Positions 54,416 through 63,845 of a stretch of DNA of 64,000 nt are shown one piece after another. The notes beneath the pieces are model-generated. The model was given only the letters and a program-made list of their open reading frames with translations. It had not been told where the DNA came from and made no database searches. The stretch's first letter is position 1. The number at the start of each line of letters is the position of its first letter. The DNA is from Rikenellaceae bacterium (GTDB lineage: Bacteria > Bacteroidota > Bacteroidia > Bacteroidales > Rikenellaceae): NCBI GenBank assembly GCA_015060045.1, contig SUZH01000008.1:36092-100091 (forward strand), read 5' to 3'. The position numbers and the translations under genes are program-made.

Positions 54416-55900
54416 CTAGGGACGCGTCATCGCCTCGAGGTAGACCTCCAGGTTGGTGTAGCCTTTATCGCTTAATGTGAAGGCGTTACCGTCGGTTGCC
54501 GATTTCGGATTCAACCCCTGCTCGCGCTCCCACCAGTCGGGCATACCGTCGCCATCCGAGTCGCGCAACGCTTTGCGCGAGATATCCCCGTCGTGGAGTT
54601 TGCACCAGGGCGAATCTTCGCCTGCGGGGATTACGTCCTCCGGCAGATCGATCAAGCCCGGATGTTGGGCTGCATCGGCCGAAATCGAGCCCATGTAGGT
54701 AGCCGTACCGGTGCGAGTCTCGTCGATGATGCGGCGATCAATCGCATCGCGGTGCTTCGAGCAGCCGGCCCCATCGAGTACCAAGCCATAGGCCTCCTCG
54801 GCCGTGTGGGTCGTGATGTGATCGGCCTCGAGCGGTTCGCTGAGCCGGATCTGTCGTTTTACCTCCTCGGTGTAGGTGCCATCGGTCTGGTCGGGGTTGA
54901 TCTGGGCGTAGACGCCCTTCGTCCAATTATCGCGACTCACCTCTTGGTAGCCCTCCATGATGTTGCCGTCGATGAAGAAACGTCCCCAGATGTGCTCCAT
55001 CGGTTTCCAGCCGTTGAACGAACCATCACGACGGGTAACGTACTGCGTGGTACGAATGCCGATTGCGCAGATGCGGTAGCCGACGGGCGAATCCTTCGGG
55101 GTGGCCGGACCGGGTTTGTAGTAGTTGTTGATGAGGTTGGCCTTCATGCCTTCGCCGCCGTAGCAACCTGCTCCGGCCCAATTGTAGATGACGTTGTTGC
55201 GGATGTCGATCCACTCGCGCGTCTGGGTCGATTGGTGCGGCCCGAGGCGTGGCGTGCGGCTGTCGTGGTGTGCCAGAAGGTTGTGGTGGAACGAAGCTTT
55301 CGCACCGCCCCAAATGGCGCCATAGCCGTGGCTGCCCTTCTTGTGGCCGGCGTTGCGCAGGCTCTCCGAAATCAGACACCACTGCACCGTGAGGCGCTCG
55401 CCGCCATAGACCGAGCAACACTCATCGACCGACCAGCTGATCGAGCAGTGGTCGATGATCAGGTCCTCACTCTCCGAACTGCCCAGCCCATCGGGATCAC
55501 GGCGGCTGTAGTTGCCGACACGGAAGCGCAGGTAGCGCATGATGACATTACGGGCGCGAATCGTCACCGGGAAGCGGGCAATGCAGATGCCCTCACCCGG
55601 GGCAGTTTGTCCCGCTACGGTGAGATCACCCTCGGTGATGCGCAGCGGCGCGTTGAGGAAGATCGTGCCCGCAACGTCGAAGACCACCGTGCGAGGTCCC
55701 TGCTGCTCGAGGGCGTAGCGTAACGTTCCCTCCTGCATGCCGTCCTCGAGGGTCGTGACATGGTAGACCTTACCGCCGCGTCCGCCCGAAGCGTAGCGGC
55801 CAAATCCCTCGGCGCCCGGGAAGGCGGGCAGGCGCTCACCTGCGGCAAAGGCCGTCAGCGGCAGTAAGAGCCATAACAGGCTATAGATGTATCGCTTCAT
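54416..55900 (-). CDS. Secreted pectate lyase, PL1 family
   Basis: The ATG at 55900 gives a signal peptide (MKRYIYSLLWLLLPLTAFAAG); the longer track ORF would overlap the upstream gene. The 494-residue protein is a right-handed beta-helix: LPAFPGAEGFGRYASGGRGG, AGQTAPGEG, NVIMRYLRFRVGN and DLIIDHCSISWSVDE are PL1 hallmarks, with acidic calcium ligands. It cleaves polygalacturonate by beta-elimination. An Asp-rich DSDGDGMPDWWERE motif follows, a dockerin-like or thrombospondin type-3-like calcium repeat, in the last 50 residues. It lies 11 bp after the PL10-CE8 gene, so they form an operon. Confidence 0.92.
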   Translation of the reverse strand: MKRYIYSLLWLLLPLTAFAAGERLPAFPGAEGFGRYASGGRGGKVYHVTTLEDGMQEGTLRYALEQQGPRTVVFDVAGTIFLNAPLRITEGDLTVAGQTAPGEGICIARFPVTIRARNVIMRYLRFRVGNYSRRDPDGLGSSESEDLIIDHCSISWSVDECCSVYGGERLTVQWCLISESLRNAGHKKGSHGYGAIWGGAKASFHHNLLAHHDSRTPRLGPHQSTQTREWIDIRNNVIYNWAGAGCYGGEGMKANLINNYYKPGPATPKDSPVGYRICAIGIRTTQYVTRRDGSFNGWKPMEHIWGRFFIDGNIMEGYQEVSRDNWTKGVYAQINPDQTDGTYTEEVKRQIRLSEPLEADHITTHTAEEAYGLVLDGAGCSKHRDAIDRRIIDETRTGTATYMGSISADAAQHPGLIDLPEDVIPAGEDSPWCKLHDGDISRKALRDSDGDGMPDWWEREQGLNPKSATDGNAFTLSDKGYTNLEVYLEAMTRP

Positions 55901-55911
55901 GTAGTTCGCGT

Positions 55912-58050
55912 TTAGTATGCCAATACGTGCCACAGCTCGCGGATCTTGCGCTCGGGATCCCACTTGCCGTCAAAGGTCCAGCGCGCGTTGAGGTTGTAGT
56001 AGGCGGGCTTCTCCTCCGACTCCTGCAGGTTGTCGTTCATCCAGCCGCTATGACCTCCCTCGCGCGTGCAATCGTTGTAATAGACGCGTAAGCCCCACGG
56101 GCAGGGATCGAGTACCTTGTCCGAATAGGCGTAGTGGATGTTGCCGTCGAGCACGTTTTTCGAGAAGTGGCAATTTTGCAGGAAGAACTGCGAATCGTGG
56201 TGGTAACGACCCAGGAGCGTCGGCGAGGCGGCGTCAAACTCCGAATCGGTAATGACGAGCTTCTTCGACTTATCGCCACGGCCGTCATGCCAGATCATGG
56301 CGCGACTATCGCCGTAGAAGCGGGTACGGGTGACGAAGCACCAACCGCGTGGACAGAGGAAATCGACACCCGGACAGCGCAGGTAGAGGTCGGCGTGGTA
56401 GTACATGCCACCTGCATCGCGGGCCCAGAGCGAGAGGGCATCGTTGCCGTCGGCCCATACATTCGAGTTGATGACGATCGTGCGTGTGGCGCGGCCGAAG
56501 ATGGACATCTGGTGGCGCGTGGTCTTCTCGACCGTGGTGCCGTAGTTGTTGTAGACCGTTAGGCCGCTGATTATGCAGTCGTCGGCCCCCTCCTGAATGA
56601 CGATGACGCCATTCCCCACGGGCTTGCCTTTGTACTCCTTGATGCGGCGGTTGTCCGATACCTCGGCGTAGATGATCTGCGTGGCCTCGCGATCCTCGCC
56701 AACCAGTACGATGTTGGGCTTGTCGATAATTACCTTCTCGTTGTAGGTGCCCTTCTCGATCAGAATCTTGAAGGGTTCGGTCGGCTGATCAGGAGCCTTT
56801 TCGATGGCTGCCTGGATGCTTTCGCCCGCCTTGACGATGACATCAAAGGCGGCGCGATCGACCTTCGGAAGGCGATTGAGCTGGATCGTGCCGTTCTCGT
56901 TGCCGCCCTTGGAGTGGAGGTCAATCTGCACCTTATGTTTCGGATCGAATCGCTCGGCCCACTCCTCATAGAGGGGGTAAAGCTCGGCGGCACGGCTGCC
57001 GTACCAGCTGTAACCCGTGCGGCGCTCCAGACCGATCTGGTCGAGGCGACGACGCAGAATACCATCGCGGTCGCACACATAAGGCTCGCAGTACTCAAAA
57101 TCGTAGAAACGACCCCACAAGGGAAGATTGGCCGAGGCATCCTCTACGAGTTTCGCATCGCGACGCTCACCCGGACGCCAACCCGTGCGCACGTAGCGCA
57201 CGCCGGTCAGCTTATAGGTGTCGAACCACTTCATGGCGCCATGGATGGCGGCCTTTACGCGCTTCGAGGGCTTGGGGAGCGACATCAGCAGCTTGACAAT
57301 CGCGGCACTCTCCTGCGTGCAGTACGAGGCCAACTCGAAAGCGCGTGCGGGTGCGGGTGCGAACGTATCTTTGTAGTGCTGCTGACACCATACCGTCGGC
57401 TCTCCGTCCACGAAGATTTGGCACTTGAGGATGCAGTCGATGCCCTTGTCGAAGGCTGTGGCAACCTGCTTGCGGGTGGCCTTGTCGATCAAATCACCCT
57501 CATAGGGGCTCTGCTCGTTGCGGATGTCGTCGAAAATCTCCAGGATGTTGACGATTGCATCGTCGTTGAAGGTGATGTGGGCATGATAACCCTCGGTCTT
57601 CGGCCAGATTTGAGGCCAACCGCCATTTTCGTATTGGCCGTCGAGGAGGTACTTCAGACCTGCTGTGAAGGCTGTGCGGTAGCGCTCCTCGCCTGTGGCT
57701 TGGTACAGACGGGCCAGGAAGATCATTTGCGACGTCGTGGCGCCGTTGTCGATCGTCGAATCATCGACACGCGTCTTTGCGGCGATGACTGCCTCACGCT
57801 CGGCGTCGGTCAGGCGGCGAGCCATATCGGTGTTTTTGGGCCATGCACCCGATACACGCTGGTAGAGCAGGATTTGATCACCGATGCGACGAGCTTCGTC
57901 CGATTGGAAGAACTCCTTGCGCGTCTCGCGCATGACATTGCGTTGCGGACGCAGGCGTTGCGCCAAAGCCGTTGAGGGCAGCAGCAGGGCTACCAAAAGC
58001 GTAAGTGCCCCTGCGCGGAGGGTGCACCCGATGCGGGAAAAGGTCTTCAT
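55912..58050 (-). CDS. Fused pectate lyase (PL10) and pectinesterase-like (CE8) protein
   Basis: A 712-residue secreted protein (signal MKTFSRIGCTLRAGALTLLV...). Residues about 35-370 are the PL10 (alpha/alpha) domain: QRVSGAWPKNTDM, DDSTIDNGATTSQM and GGWPQIWPKTEGYHAHITFNDD. Residues about 390-712 are a CE8-type beta-helix (ILIEKGTYNEKVIIDKPNI). A Asp in GVDFLCPRGW and Arg in LGRYHHDSQF sit where pectinesterases have DFIFG and LGRPW, so the active site is divergent. Together the domains could remove methyl groups and cut the chain. It heads the PL10-CE8/PL1 operon. Confidence 0.87.
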   Translation of the reverse strand: MKTFSRIGCTLRAGALTLLVALLLPSTALAQRLRPQRNVMRETRKEFFQSDEARRIGDQILLYQRVSGAWPKNTDMARRLTDAEREAVIAAKTRVDDSTIDNGATTSQMIFLARLYQATGEERYRTAFTAGLKYLLDGQYENGGWPQIWPKTEGYHAHITFNDDAIVNILEIFDDIRNEQSPYEGDLIDKATRKQVATAFDKGIDCILKCQIFVDGEPTVWCQQHYKDTFAPAPARAFELASYCTQESAAIVKLLMSLPKPSKRVKAAIHGAMKWFDTYKLTGVRYVRTGWRPGERRDAKLVEDASANLPLWGRFYDFEYCEPYVCDRDGILRRRLDQIGLERRTGYSWYGSRAAELYPLYEEWAERFDPKHKVQIDLHSKGGNENGTIQLNRLPKVDRAAFDVIVKAGESIQAAIEKAPDQPTEPFKILIEKGTYNEKVIIDKPNIVLVGEDREATQIIYAEVSDNRRIKEYKGKPVGNGVIVIQEGADDCIISGLTVYNNYGTTVEKTTRHQMSIFGRATRTIVINSNVWADGNDALSLWARDAGGMYYHADLYLRCPGVDFLCPRGWCFVTRTRFYGDSRAMIWHDGRGDKSKKLVITDSEFDAASPTLLGRYHHDSQFFLQNCHFSKNVLDGNIHYAYSDKVLDPCPWGLRVYYNDCTREGGHSGWMNDNLQESEEKPAYYNLNARWTFDGKWDPERKIRELWHVLAY

Positions 58051-58194
58051 GATGTTGGTTCAGATTGGTTAATTTGCAACAAGATACGAAAAAAATCTTA
58101 AAAGATCGCCTCATGCTCTTCGGATTTGGGTCAAACGCCCAAAATGGGGGGCGAAAAGGGTATGAAACGCGAAGCATTGAAATGAACCAACAAA

Positions 58195-58224
58195 AAAAGC
58201 GACCCACTCAAAGTAGGTCGCTCT
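58195..58224 (-). terminator. tRNA-Arg terminator
   Basis: Minus-strand AGCGACCTAC(TTTGA)GTGGGTCGCT followed by seven T residues, directly after the tRNA. Confidence 0.88.
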
Positions 58225-58226
58225 TG

Positions 58227-58300
58227 TGACACCGACAGGACTCAAACCTGTAACCTTCTGATCCGTAGTCAGATGCTCTATTCAATTAAGCTACGGTGCC
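58227..58300 (-). tRNA. tRNA-Arg (anticodon ACG)
   Basis: Minus strand: acceptor GGCACCG/CGGTGTC, D-arm GCTTAATTGAATAGAGC, anticodon arm TCTGACTACGGATCAGA with ACG, T-arm ACAGGTTTGAGTCCTGT, discriminator A. The wobble A is normally edited to inosine by TadA. CCA is not encoded. Confidence 0.95.
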
Positions 58301-58312
58301 GAATTGCGATTG

Positions 58313-58344
58313 CAAATGTAGGGCGAAAAAAGGGATTGTGCAAA
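58313..58344 (-). promoter_or_regulatory. tRNA-Arg promoter
   Basis: Minus-strand TTTG (58341-58344), 20 bp, TACATTTG (58313-58320). With tRNA-Arg and its terminator this accounts for most of the 364-bp spacer between the PL10-CE8 and sigma-54-type genes. Confidence 0.82.
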
Positions 58345-58414
58345 CTTTTTGATGAAAAAAATTTAAAAAATTCTCGCCGAAGTGATTCGGAATCGCTTTA
58401 ATCCTCTGAAAATC

Positions 58415-59560
58415 TTAACAATATAGCTTTACGTCCTGCTCGGTAATTTTTTCGCCCGAAAGAATGATCAACCGCTCCACGGCGTTGCGAAGCTCGCGGA
58501 TATTGCCACTCCACCCCTTTGTCTGCAAGGCGGCGAGTGCTGCCGAGTCGATCTTTTTGGGCTCGATGTGGTACTCCTCGGCGATGCGGTGGATGAAATG
58601 GTCGGTCAGGAGAGGAATGTCCGAGGCGTGTTCACGCAAGGCCGGAACGCGGATCACGATCACCCCGATGCGGTGGTAGAGGTCCTCGCGGAAGTTGCCC
58701 CGTCGAATCTCCTCGCGCAGGTCTTTGTTCGTGGCTGCGATGACGCGCACGTTGACCTCGATATCGCGGTCGCTGCCCACGCGGCAGATCTTACGCTCCT
58801 GCAGGGCGCGCAACACCTTGGCTTGGGCAGCGAGCGACATATCGCCGATCTCGTCCATGAAGAGTGTACCGCCGTCGGCCAGCTCGAATTTTCCTTTTCG
58901 TTGCTTGATGGCCGAGGTGAAGGCGCCGCGCTCATGGCCGAAGAGTTCGCTTTCGATCAGTTCGGAGGGGATGGCGGCGCAGTTTACCTCGACAAAGGGG
59001 GCTGTGGCGCGTGGGCTCGAAAAGTGCAGATGGCGTGCCACCAACTCCTTGCCTGTGCCGTTTTCGCCCGTGATCAACACGCGCGCTTCGCAGGGAGCCA
59101 CCTTCTCAATTAACGCGCGCACGTGTGCCATCTCGGGTGAATCGCCAATGATTGCTTCGACCGAGGTGGCGGCCGGAGCACGGCGTACGCGTCGCGTGGG
59201 GGTGCGGGACGTGGGGGAGGGGTGCTCCTCTTCGGGCGTATCGAGCGTGCGGTGGATGGATTGCAACAGGCGATTCATGTCGATCGGCTTGGTGAGGTAG
59301 TCTTCGGCGCCATGCCGTACCGCCTCGATGGCCGATTCGATCGAACGCTCGGAGGAGAGGACGATGAAGGGGGTGAGTTGCTCTGCATCGAGGGGCGTCG
59401 CTTCGTCGGTCAGGACGAGGTCGAAGTTCAGCCGTTGCAGCAGCGTACGCGCCGTCTCTTCGTTTTCGGCCGTCTCGATCGTGTACCCTTCATATTCGAG
59501 GCGCTCGCGGAGGGTGTTTCGCACACTTTTTGAATGGTCGAGGATTAAAACTTTTCTCAT
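58415..59560 (-). CDS. NtrC-family sigma-54 response regulator without a DNA-binding domain
   Basis: Residues 1-105 are a receiver domain with a probable phospho-Asp at D52 (DLVLTDEATP) and K91 (YLTKP); the segment between strands 3 and 4 is about a dozen residues shorter than usual. Residues about 135-375 are the AAA+ domain: Walker A GENGTGKE, the sigma-54 loop GAFTSA (usual form GAFTGA), Walker B TLFMDEIGD and LRALQERKICRVGSD. The protein ends at YC, residue 381, right after the AAA+ lid, so the C-terminal Fis-type HTH is absent. It may act from solution or need a partner. Confidence 0.88.
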   Translation of the reverse strand: MRKVLILDHSKSVRNTLRERLEYEGYTIETAENEETARTLLQRLNFDLVLTDEATPLDAEQLTPFIVLSSERSIESAIEAVRHGAEDYLTKPIDMNRLLQSIHRTLDTPEEEHPSPTSRTPTRRVRRAPAATSVEAIIGDSPEMAHVRALIEKVAPCEARVLITGENGTGKELVARHLHFSSPRATAPFVEVNCAAIPSELIESELFGHERGAFTSAIKQRKGKFELADGGTLFMDEIGDMSLAAQAKVLRALQERKICRVGSDRDIEVNVRVIAATNKDLREEIRRGNFREDLYHRIGVIVIRVPALREHASDIPLLTDHFIHRIAEEYHIEPKKIDSAALAALQTKGWSGNIRELRNAVERLIILSGEKITEQDVKLYC

Positions 59561-59563
59561 GGC

Positions 59564-59593
59564 TTGTCAATTCTGAAAAAATTGCTAAATTTG
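59564..59593 (+). promoter_or_regulatory. Promoter upstream of the DUF4290 gene
   Basis: TTG (59564-59566), 19 bp, TAAATTTG (59586-59593); leader about 150 nt. It overlaps the 5' side of the divergent sigma-54 regulator gene. Confidence 0.65.
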
Positions 59594-59749
59594 CCCTCAA
59601 AAGTACAAAATCCCAGCGCCGAAACCCAATGAGGGTACGGCGGTTAAGGGGGCAAGAAGGGAGGGCGTTGTGCGCGATCTGAAGGTGCCGTTTGATGCCT
59701 CTCCGAGCCGAAAAGGCACTCTGAACACCCCGTTTTGAACCACTAAACG

Positions 59750-60433
59750 ATGAAAAAGAATTATAACTACACACGACGTAAGCTGTACCTGCCCGAGTAT
59801 GGACGTCACATTCATGAGATGATCGATTCGCTGCTCTTGATTGAGGATCGGCACGAACGCAATCGCCAGGCACGCGCTGTGATTGCCGTGATGGGCAACC
59901 TCTTTCCCTTGTTGCGCGACACGGCAGATTTTACCCATAAGTTGTGGGATCATCTCTTTATTATGTCTGATTTTCAGCTGGATGTAGATTCTCCCTATCC
60001 GCGTCCTTCGCGCGAGGATCTGACGATTCAGCCCCGCCGATTGCAGTATTCTCAGTCGCCGATTGCCTATAAACATTACGGCAAACATGTCCAGCGCATG
60101 GTCAAGGCGTTGGCCGAAGAGGATCCGTCGCGTATTGGCGAATCGATCGATTGTCTGGCGCGCTACATGCGGACGAAGAGCTTTGAGTACAATCAGGAGC
60201 ACCCGAACAACGAGGTGATCGTAAAAGATATCCGTCGCATGTCCGACGGTGCTATCGAACTGGATGAATCGGCCTTGCAAAATATCCGAAGCGATTACAA
60301 GCAAAACCAATCGGCCCATCCTTCGCGTGGTCAAGGGGCCCGCAATGTCCGTCCGATGGGTAAAATGCGCCCCGGTCAGCATAGCCGTAACCACCCAAAA
60401 AACAATTTTCAGCACCGCAACCCCTCGAAATAG
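59750..60433 (+). CDS. DUF4290 family protein
   Basis: A 227-residue protein of the Bacteroidetes family DUF4290: starts YNYTRRKLYLPEYGRHIHEM and contains ERNRQARAVIAVMGNLFP and RTKSFEYNQEHPNNEVI. It is soluble, helical and charged, with a basic Gly/Asn/His/Arg-rich tail (residues 185-227) suited to nucleic acid contact. Function is unknown. It stands between a regulator and the thioredoxin-fold gene. Confidence 0.82.
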   Translation: MKKNYNYTRRKLYLPEYGRHIHEMIDSLLLIEDRHERNRQARAVIAVMGNLFPLLRDTADFTHKLWDHLFIMSDFQLDVDSPYPRPSREDLTIQPRRLQYSQSPIAYKHYGKHVQRMVKALAEEDPSRIGESIDCLARYMRTKSFEYNQEHPNNEVIVKDIRRMSDGAIELDESALQNIRSDYKQNQSAHPSRGQGARNVRPMGKMRPGQHSRNHPKNNFQHRNPSK

Positions 60434-60441
60434 GGCGGCGA

Positions 60442-60473
60442 TTTGGTGAAAATGGGAATTTTGGTTATCTTTG
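60442..60473 (+). promoter_or_regulatory. Promoter of the thioredoxin-lpxH-thyA-folA run
   Basis: TTTG (60442-60445), 20 bp, TATCTTTG (60466-60473), 24 bp before the start codon. Confidence 0.85.
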
Positions 60474-60497
60474 TTATTTGAATAAGACACAAACTCA

Positions 60498-61640
60498 ATG
60501 AATAAGCAATCTCTTATCTTCGCGTTGGCGGCTTTCGCTCTGTGCTGCAGCTGCCAACAGACACAAGTCAGCATCGAGGGCCGTTTGGTGGCCGGTGAAT
60601 CGAAAACGGTCTACCTGGAGCAGGTATCCTCGTTGCGTCAACAGGTAATCGACACGACGGAGCTCGACGAGCAGGGCAACTATCGCTTTGCGTTGGAGGA
60701 GGCCTCCCAAACGCCGTCGCTCTACAACATCCTCTACGACGGGGAGCGCATTCCGCTCTTCGTGAAGGCCGGTGATAAGTTGCAGGTCAGCTCGGTGGGC
60801 AACATCGTTCGCAACTACACGGTCGCCGGATCGGAGGAGTCGGAGCTGCTCCGTGAGTTCTACCAGGCCTTCATCGCCGGTGCACAGCACCTGGAGCAGC
60901 TGGCCAAGCAATTTGCCGATCAGTCGCTTTCGGATGCCGATCGTGCTGCGCTGCTGAAGTCTTACACCGATGAGTATTACGCCATTCGTCGTGAGCAGAT
61001 CAGCTTCATCGCCGAGCACAAGGCCTCGTTGGCTGCCGTCTATGCAATCTACCAGCGTCTGCCGGGTGATCAGCACCTCGCCGATGGCGTGAACGATGTG
61101 TTGCACTACCGTACCGTGGCCGATGCCTTGGAGGAGACCTATCCCGAGTCGCCCTATCTGGTGATGTTGCGTGGCGATATTGCCCGCATGGAGGCAACGC
61201 AGCGCCTGGCCGAGGGAATCACCGAGTCGATGTTCCCCGAGTTGGAGCTGCCCGATATGTATGGCAAGTCAGTAAGCCTCTCGTCGCTCTTAGGTAAGGT
61301 GATCTACCTCGATTTCTGGTCGGCCCAGCTGGGTAACAGCAATGTGCTGAATGCCGAGCTCAAGGAACTTTACGCCAAGTATCACGATGCCGCCACCCCC
61401 TTTGAGGTGTATCAGGTGGCGATCGATACCTCGAAGCCGCTTTGGATCAACACCGTGCAGGAGCAGCAGCTGCCGTGGATCTCGGTGAGCGATCTGCGTG
61501 GTGAGGCTTCCACGGCGCTGGGTACTTACAACGTAACGAAGCTCCCCACCTCGTTCCTGATCGACAAGGAGGGCGTGATCGTGGGTCGTGACCTGCGTGG
61601 CGAGGCGTTGGAGCGCAAACTCCAAGAGCTGACCCGCTAA
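60498..61640 (+). CDS. Thioredoxin-fold lipoprotein lacking the CxxC motif
   Basis: A 380-residue lipoprotein (signal LAAFALCCSCQQ) with an N-terminal DUF4369-type domain (VSIEGRLVAGESKTVYLEQV), a helical middle part, and a TlpA/AhpC-like thioredoxin domain from about residue 245 (ELPDMYGKSVSLSSLLGKVIYLDFWS). The place of the active site reads WSAQLGNSN instead of WASWCGPC, so neither catalytic Cys is present, but the cis-Pro loop (KLPTSFLID) is kept. It likely binds proteins or ligands rather than exchanging disulfides. Its stop shares one base with the lpxH start (TAATG). Confidence 0.85.
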   Translation: MNKQSLIFALAAFALCCSCQQTQVSIEGRLVAGESKTVYLEQVSSLRQQVIDTTELDEQGNYRFALEEASQTPSLYNILYDGERIPLFVKAGDKLQVSSVGNIVRNYTVAGSEESELLREFYQAFIAGAQHLEQLAKQFADQSLSDADRAALLKSYTDEYYAIRREQISFIAEHKASLAAVYAIYQRLPGDQHLADGVNDVLHYRTVADALEETYPESPYLVMLRGDIARMEATQRLAEGITESMFPELELPDMYGKSVSLSSLLGKVIYLDFWSAQLGNSNVLNAELKELYAKYHDAATPFEVYQVAIDTSKPLWINTVQEQQLPWISVSDLRGEASTALGTYNVTKLPTSFLIDKEGVIVGRDLRGEALERKLQELTR

Positions 61641-62386
61641 TGCACTATTTCGTCTCCGACATTCATCTGGGTGCCGGCTCCGAGGCCGAGGCACGCGCTA
61701 CCGAGCAACGCTTTGTCGCTTGGCTGGATCGTGTGGCCGAGGATGCCGAGACGATCGTGTTGGCAGGCGATATCTTTGACTTTTGGTTCGAATACCGCGA
61801 GGTCGTTCCGAAGGGTTTTGTCCGCACGTTGGGCAAGATCGCCGAACTGACCGATCGCGGGATTCGCGTTTTATTCTTTACCGGCAACCACGACATGTGG
61901 GTAGGGGACTACCTGCAGCAGGAGTGTGGTGTGGAGCTCTTTACCACGCCGCAAATCCTGACCTTGGGCACGCGTCGCATCTTCGTGGCGCATGGCGACA
62001 ATATGAACATCGACGGGCAGTGGCTTCTGAAGGCGATGAACACGATGTTCCGTTCGCGTGCTTTGCGTTGGTTCTTTTCGTGGTTCGTGCATCCCGATTG
62101 GGCGCTGCGTTTCGGCCATTGGTGGAGTGGCAGTTCGCGTAAACGGCACGCGCAATATGATGCCTTGACCGAGGCACTCACCGAACCTTTGATTGATTAC
62201 GCGCGCACCTATGAGCAGGTGCATCCGCACGAGGTGGATCACTACCTCTTCGGCCATATGCACTATGCGCGCGATTATCGTGCGGAGGGGCTGCACGTGG
62301 TGTTGCTCGGTGCGTGGGATTGCTACCCCTCCTATGCCGTGTTGGATGCGGAGGGTAGTTTACAACTGAAAAAACTCGATCTATGA
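61640..62386 (+). CDS. lpxH: UDP-2,3-diacylglucosamine diphosphatase LpxH
   Basis: A 248-residue calcineurin-like phosphoesterase in the lipid A pathway; it turns UDP-2,3-diacyl-GlcN into lipid X and UMP. The metal-binding blocks are [38 protein letters not shown] and FGHMHYAR. Its start overlaps the thioredoxin-like stop by one base, and its stop overlaps thyA. Confidence 0.93.
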   Translation: MHYFVSDIHLGAGSEAEARATEQRFVAWLDRVAEDAETIVLAGDIFDFWFEYREVVPKGFVRTLGKIAELTDRGIRVLFFTGNHDMWVGDYLQQECGVELFTTPQILTLGTRRIFVAHGDNMNIDGQWLLKAMNTMFRSRALRWFFSWFVHPDWALRFGHWWSGSSRKRHAQYDALTEALTEPLIDYARTYEQVHPHEVDHYLFGHMHYARDYRAEGLHVVLLGAWDCYPSYAVLDAEGSLQLKKLDL

Positions 62387-63276
62387 AACAATACCTCGAT
62401 TTGCTGCGCCGCATCAAGGAGGAGGGCGTTGTGCGTGGTGACCGTACGGGCACGGGCACGAAGAGCGTCTTTGGCCACCAGATGCGCTTTAACCTCCGGG
62501 AGGGATTCCCGCTTCTGACGACCAAGAAGGTCTTTCTGAAGGGTGTGATTCATGAGTTGCTCTGGTTTCTGCAGGGCGATACGAATATCCGCTACCTGGT
62601 GGAGAATGGGGTGCATATCTGGGATAACGATGCCTATCGCTACTACAATGAGTTGTGCGTGAAGCATGCCGTGCTGCCCGTAGATCGCGATACGTTCCTT
62701 GCGTCGGCCGGTATGGAGTCGCCGATCGAGGGGTATCGTTTTGGTGATTTGAACCATGTCTATGGCTACCAGTGGCGTTCGTGGCCCAAGGCTGACGACG
62801 GTGTGATCGACCAGATCCAGGCTGCCGTGGAGCTGATCAAGCACAACCCCGAGTCGCGTCGTATCCTGGTCTCGGCCTGGAATGTAGCCGAGGTGGAGGA
62901 GATGGCTCTGCCGCCCTGCCATGTGATGTTCCAATTCTATGTGGCCGATGGCCGCCTTTCCTGCCAACTCTATCAGCGTAGTGCCGATACCTTCCTCGGT
63001 GTGCCGTTCAACATCGCTTCGTATGCCTTGTTGACGATGATGATGGCTCAGGTGTGCGGCCTCGAGCCGGGTGATTTTGTCCACACGCTGGGCGATACGC
63101 ACCTCTACCTGAACCACATGGAGCAGGTTGATGAGCAGCTCGCGCGCGAACCGCGTCCGCTGCCCCGCATGTTGTTGAACCCCGACCGTCAGTCGCTCTT
63201 CGATTTCCGATACGAGGACTTTACGCTCGAGGGATATGATCCGTGGCCGACGATTAAGGCCCCGATGTCGTTCTAA
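62383..63276 (+). CDS. thyA: Thymidylate synthase ThyA
   Basis: ThyA makes dTMP from dUMP with methylene-tetrahydrofolate. The active-site Cys lies in [13 protein letters not shown]; other signatures are [27 protein letters not shown] and [19 protein letters not shown]. 297 residues, somewhat longer than the E. coli enzyme (264), owing to an insertion near residues 85-115. It is 12 bp from folA, which regenerates the folate it oxidises. Confidence 0.97.
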   Translation: MKQYLDLLRRIKEEGVVRGDRTGTGTKSVFGHQMRFNLREGFPLLTTKKVFLKGVIHELLWFLQGDTNIRYLVENGVHIWDNDAYRYYNELCVKHAVLPVDRDTFLASAGMESPIEGYRFGDLNHVYGYQWRSWPKADDGVIDQIQAAVELIKHNPESRRILVSAWNVAEVEEMALPPCHVMFQFYVADGRLSCQLYQRSADTFLGVPFNIASYALLTMMMAQVCGLEPGDFVHTLGDTHLYLNHMEQVDEQLAREPRPLPRMLLNPDRQSLFDFRYEDFTLEGYDPWPTIKAPMSF

Positions 63277-63288
63277 AGTGAAAAACGA

Positions 63289-63768
63289 ATGATTTCTGTC
63301 ATTGTAGCGGTGGCCGAGAATGGCACCATTGGTGATAATAATACGCTTCTGTGGCATATCACGGAGGATATGAAGCGTTTCCGTCAACTCACAACGGGAC
63401 ACCCCGTGGTGATGGGGCGTAAGACCTACGATTCGTTGGGACGTCCCCTGCCGAATCGCCGTAATGTAGTGATTTCGCGCCAGGATCTGGCGATCGAGGG
63501 GTGCGAGGTGGCCCATTCGTTGGAGGAGGCGCTTGCGCTCTTTAAGGCAGAGGAGGAGGTCTTTATTATCGGTGGGGCGCAGATCTATGCCGAGGCGATG
63601 CCCGTGGCCGATCGCTTCTATTTGACCGTTGTGGAGCATCCCTACGGGGGCGATACGGTCTTTCCTGCATGGGATCCGTCGGATTGGCAACTCGTCGAGC
63701 TGGAGCGATTTGAGCAGGGCTCGGCCTATCCCTACCCGTTCCGTTTCGAGACCTACGAACGAAAATAA
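63289..63768 (+). CDS. folA: Dihydrofolate reductase
   Basis: The 159-residue enzyme recycles dihydrofolate made by ThyA. Typical parts are VAVAENGTIGDNNTLLWHI, the acidic catalytic residue in TEDMKRF, VMGRKTYDSLG and FIIGGAQIYAEAM. It is the last gene of the thyA-folA pair and is followed by an intrinsic terminator. Confidence 0.95.
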   Translation: MISVIVAVAENGTIGDNNTLLWHITEDMKRFRQLTTGHPVVMGRKTYDSLGRPLPNRRNVVISRQDLAIEGCEVAHSLEEALALFKAEEEVFIIGGAQIYAEAMPVADRFYLTVVEHPYGGDTVFPAWDPSDWQLVELERFEQGSAYPYPFRFETYERK

Positions 63769-63815
63769 AATTTGTTTATAAAATTATTCGGCTGATTTTC
63801 AGCGCATAAAGGTGC

Positions 63816-63845
63816 AAGGGGAGATTTTCTCCCCTTTTTCTTTTG
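63816..63845 (+). terminator. folA terminator
   Basis: AAGGGGAGA(TTT)TCTCCCCTTTTTC, about 48 bp after the stop codon. Confidence 0.82.
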
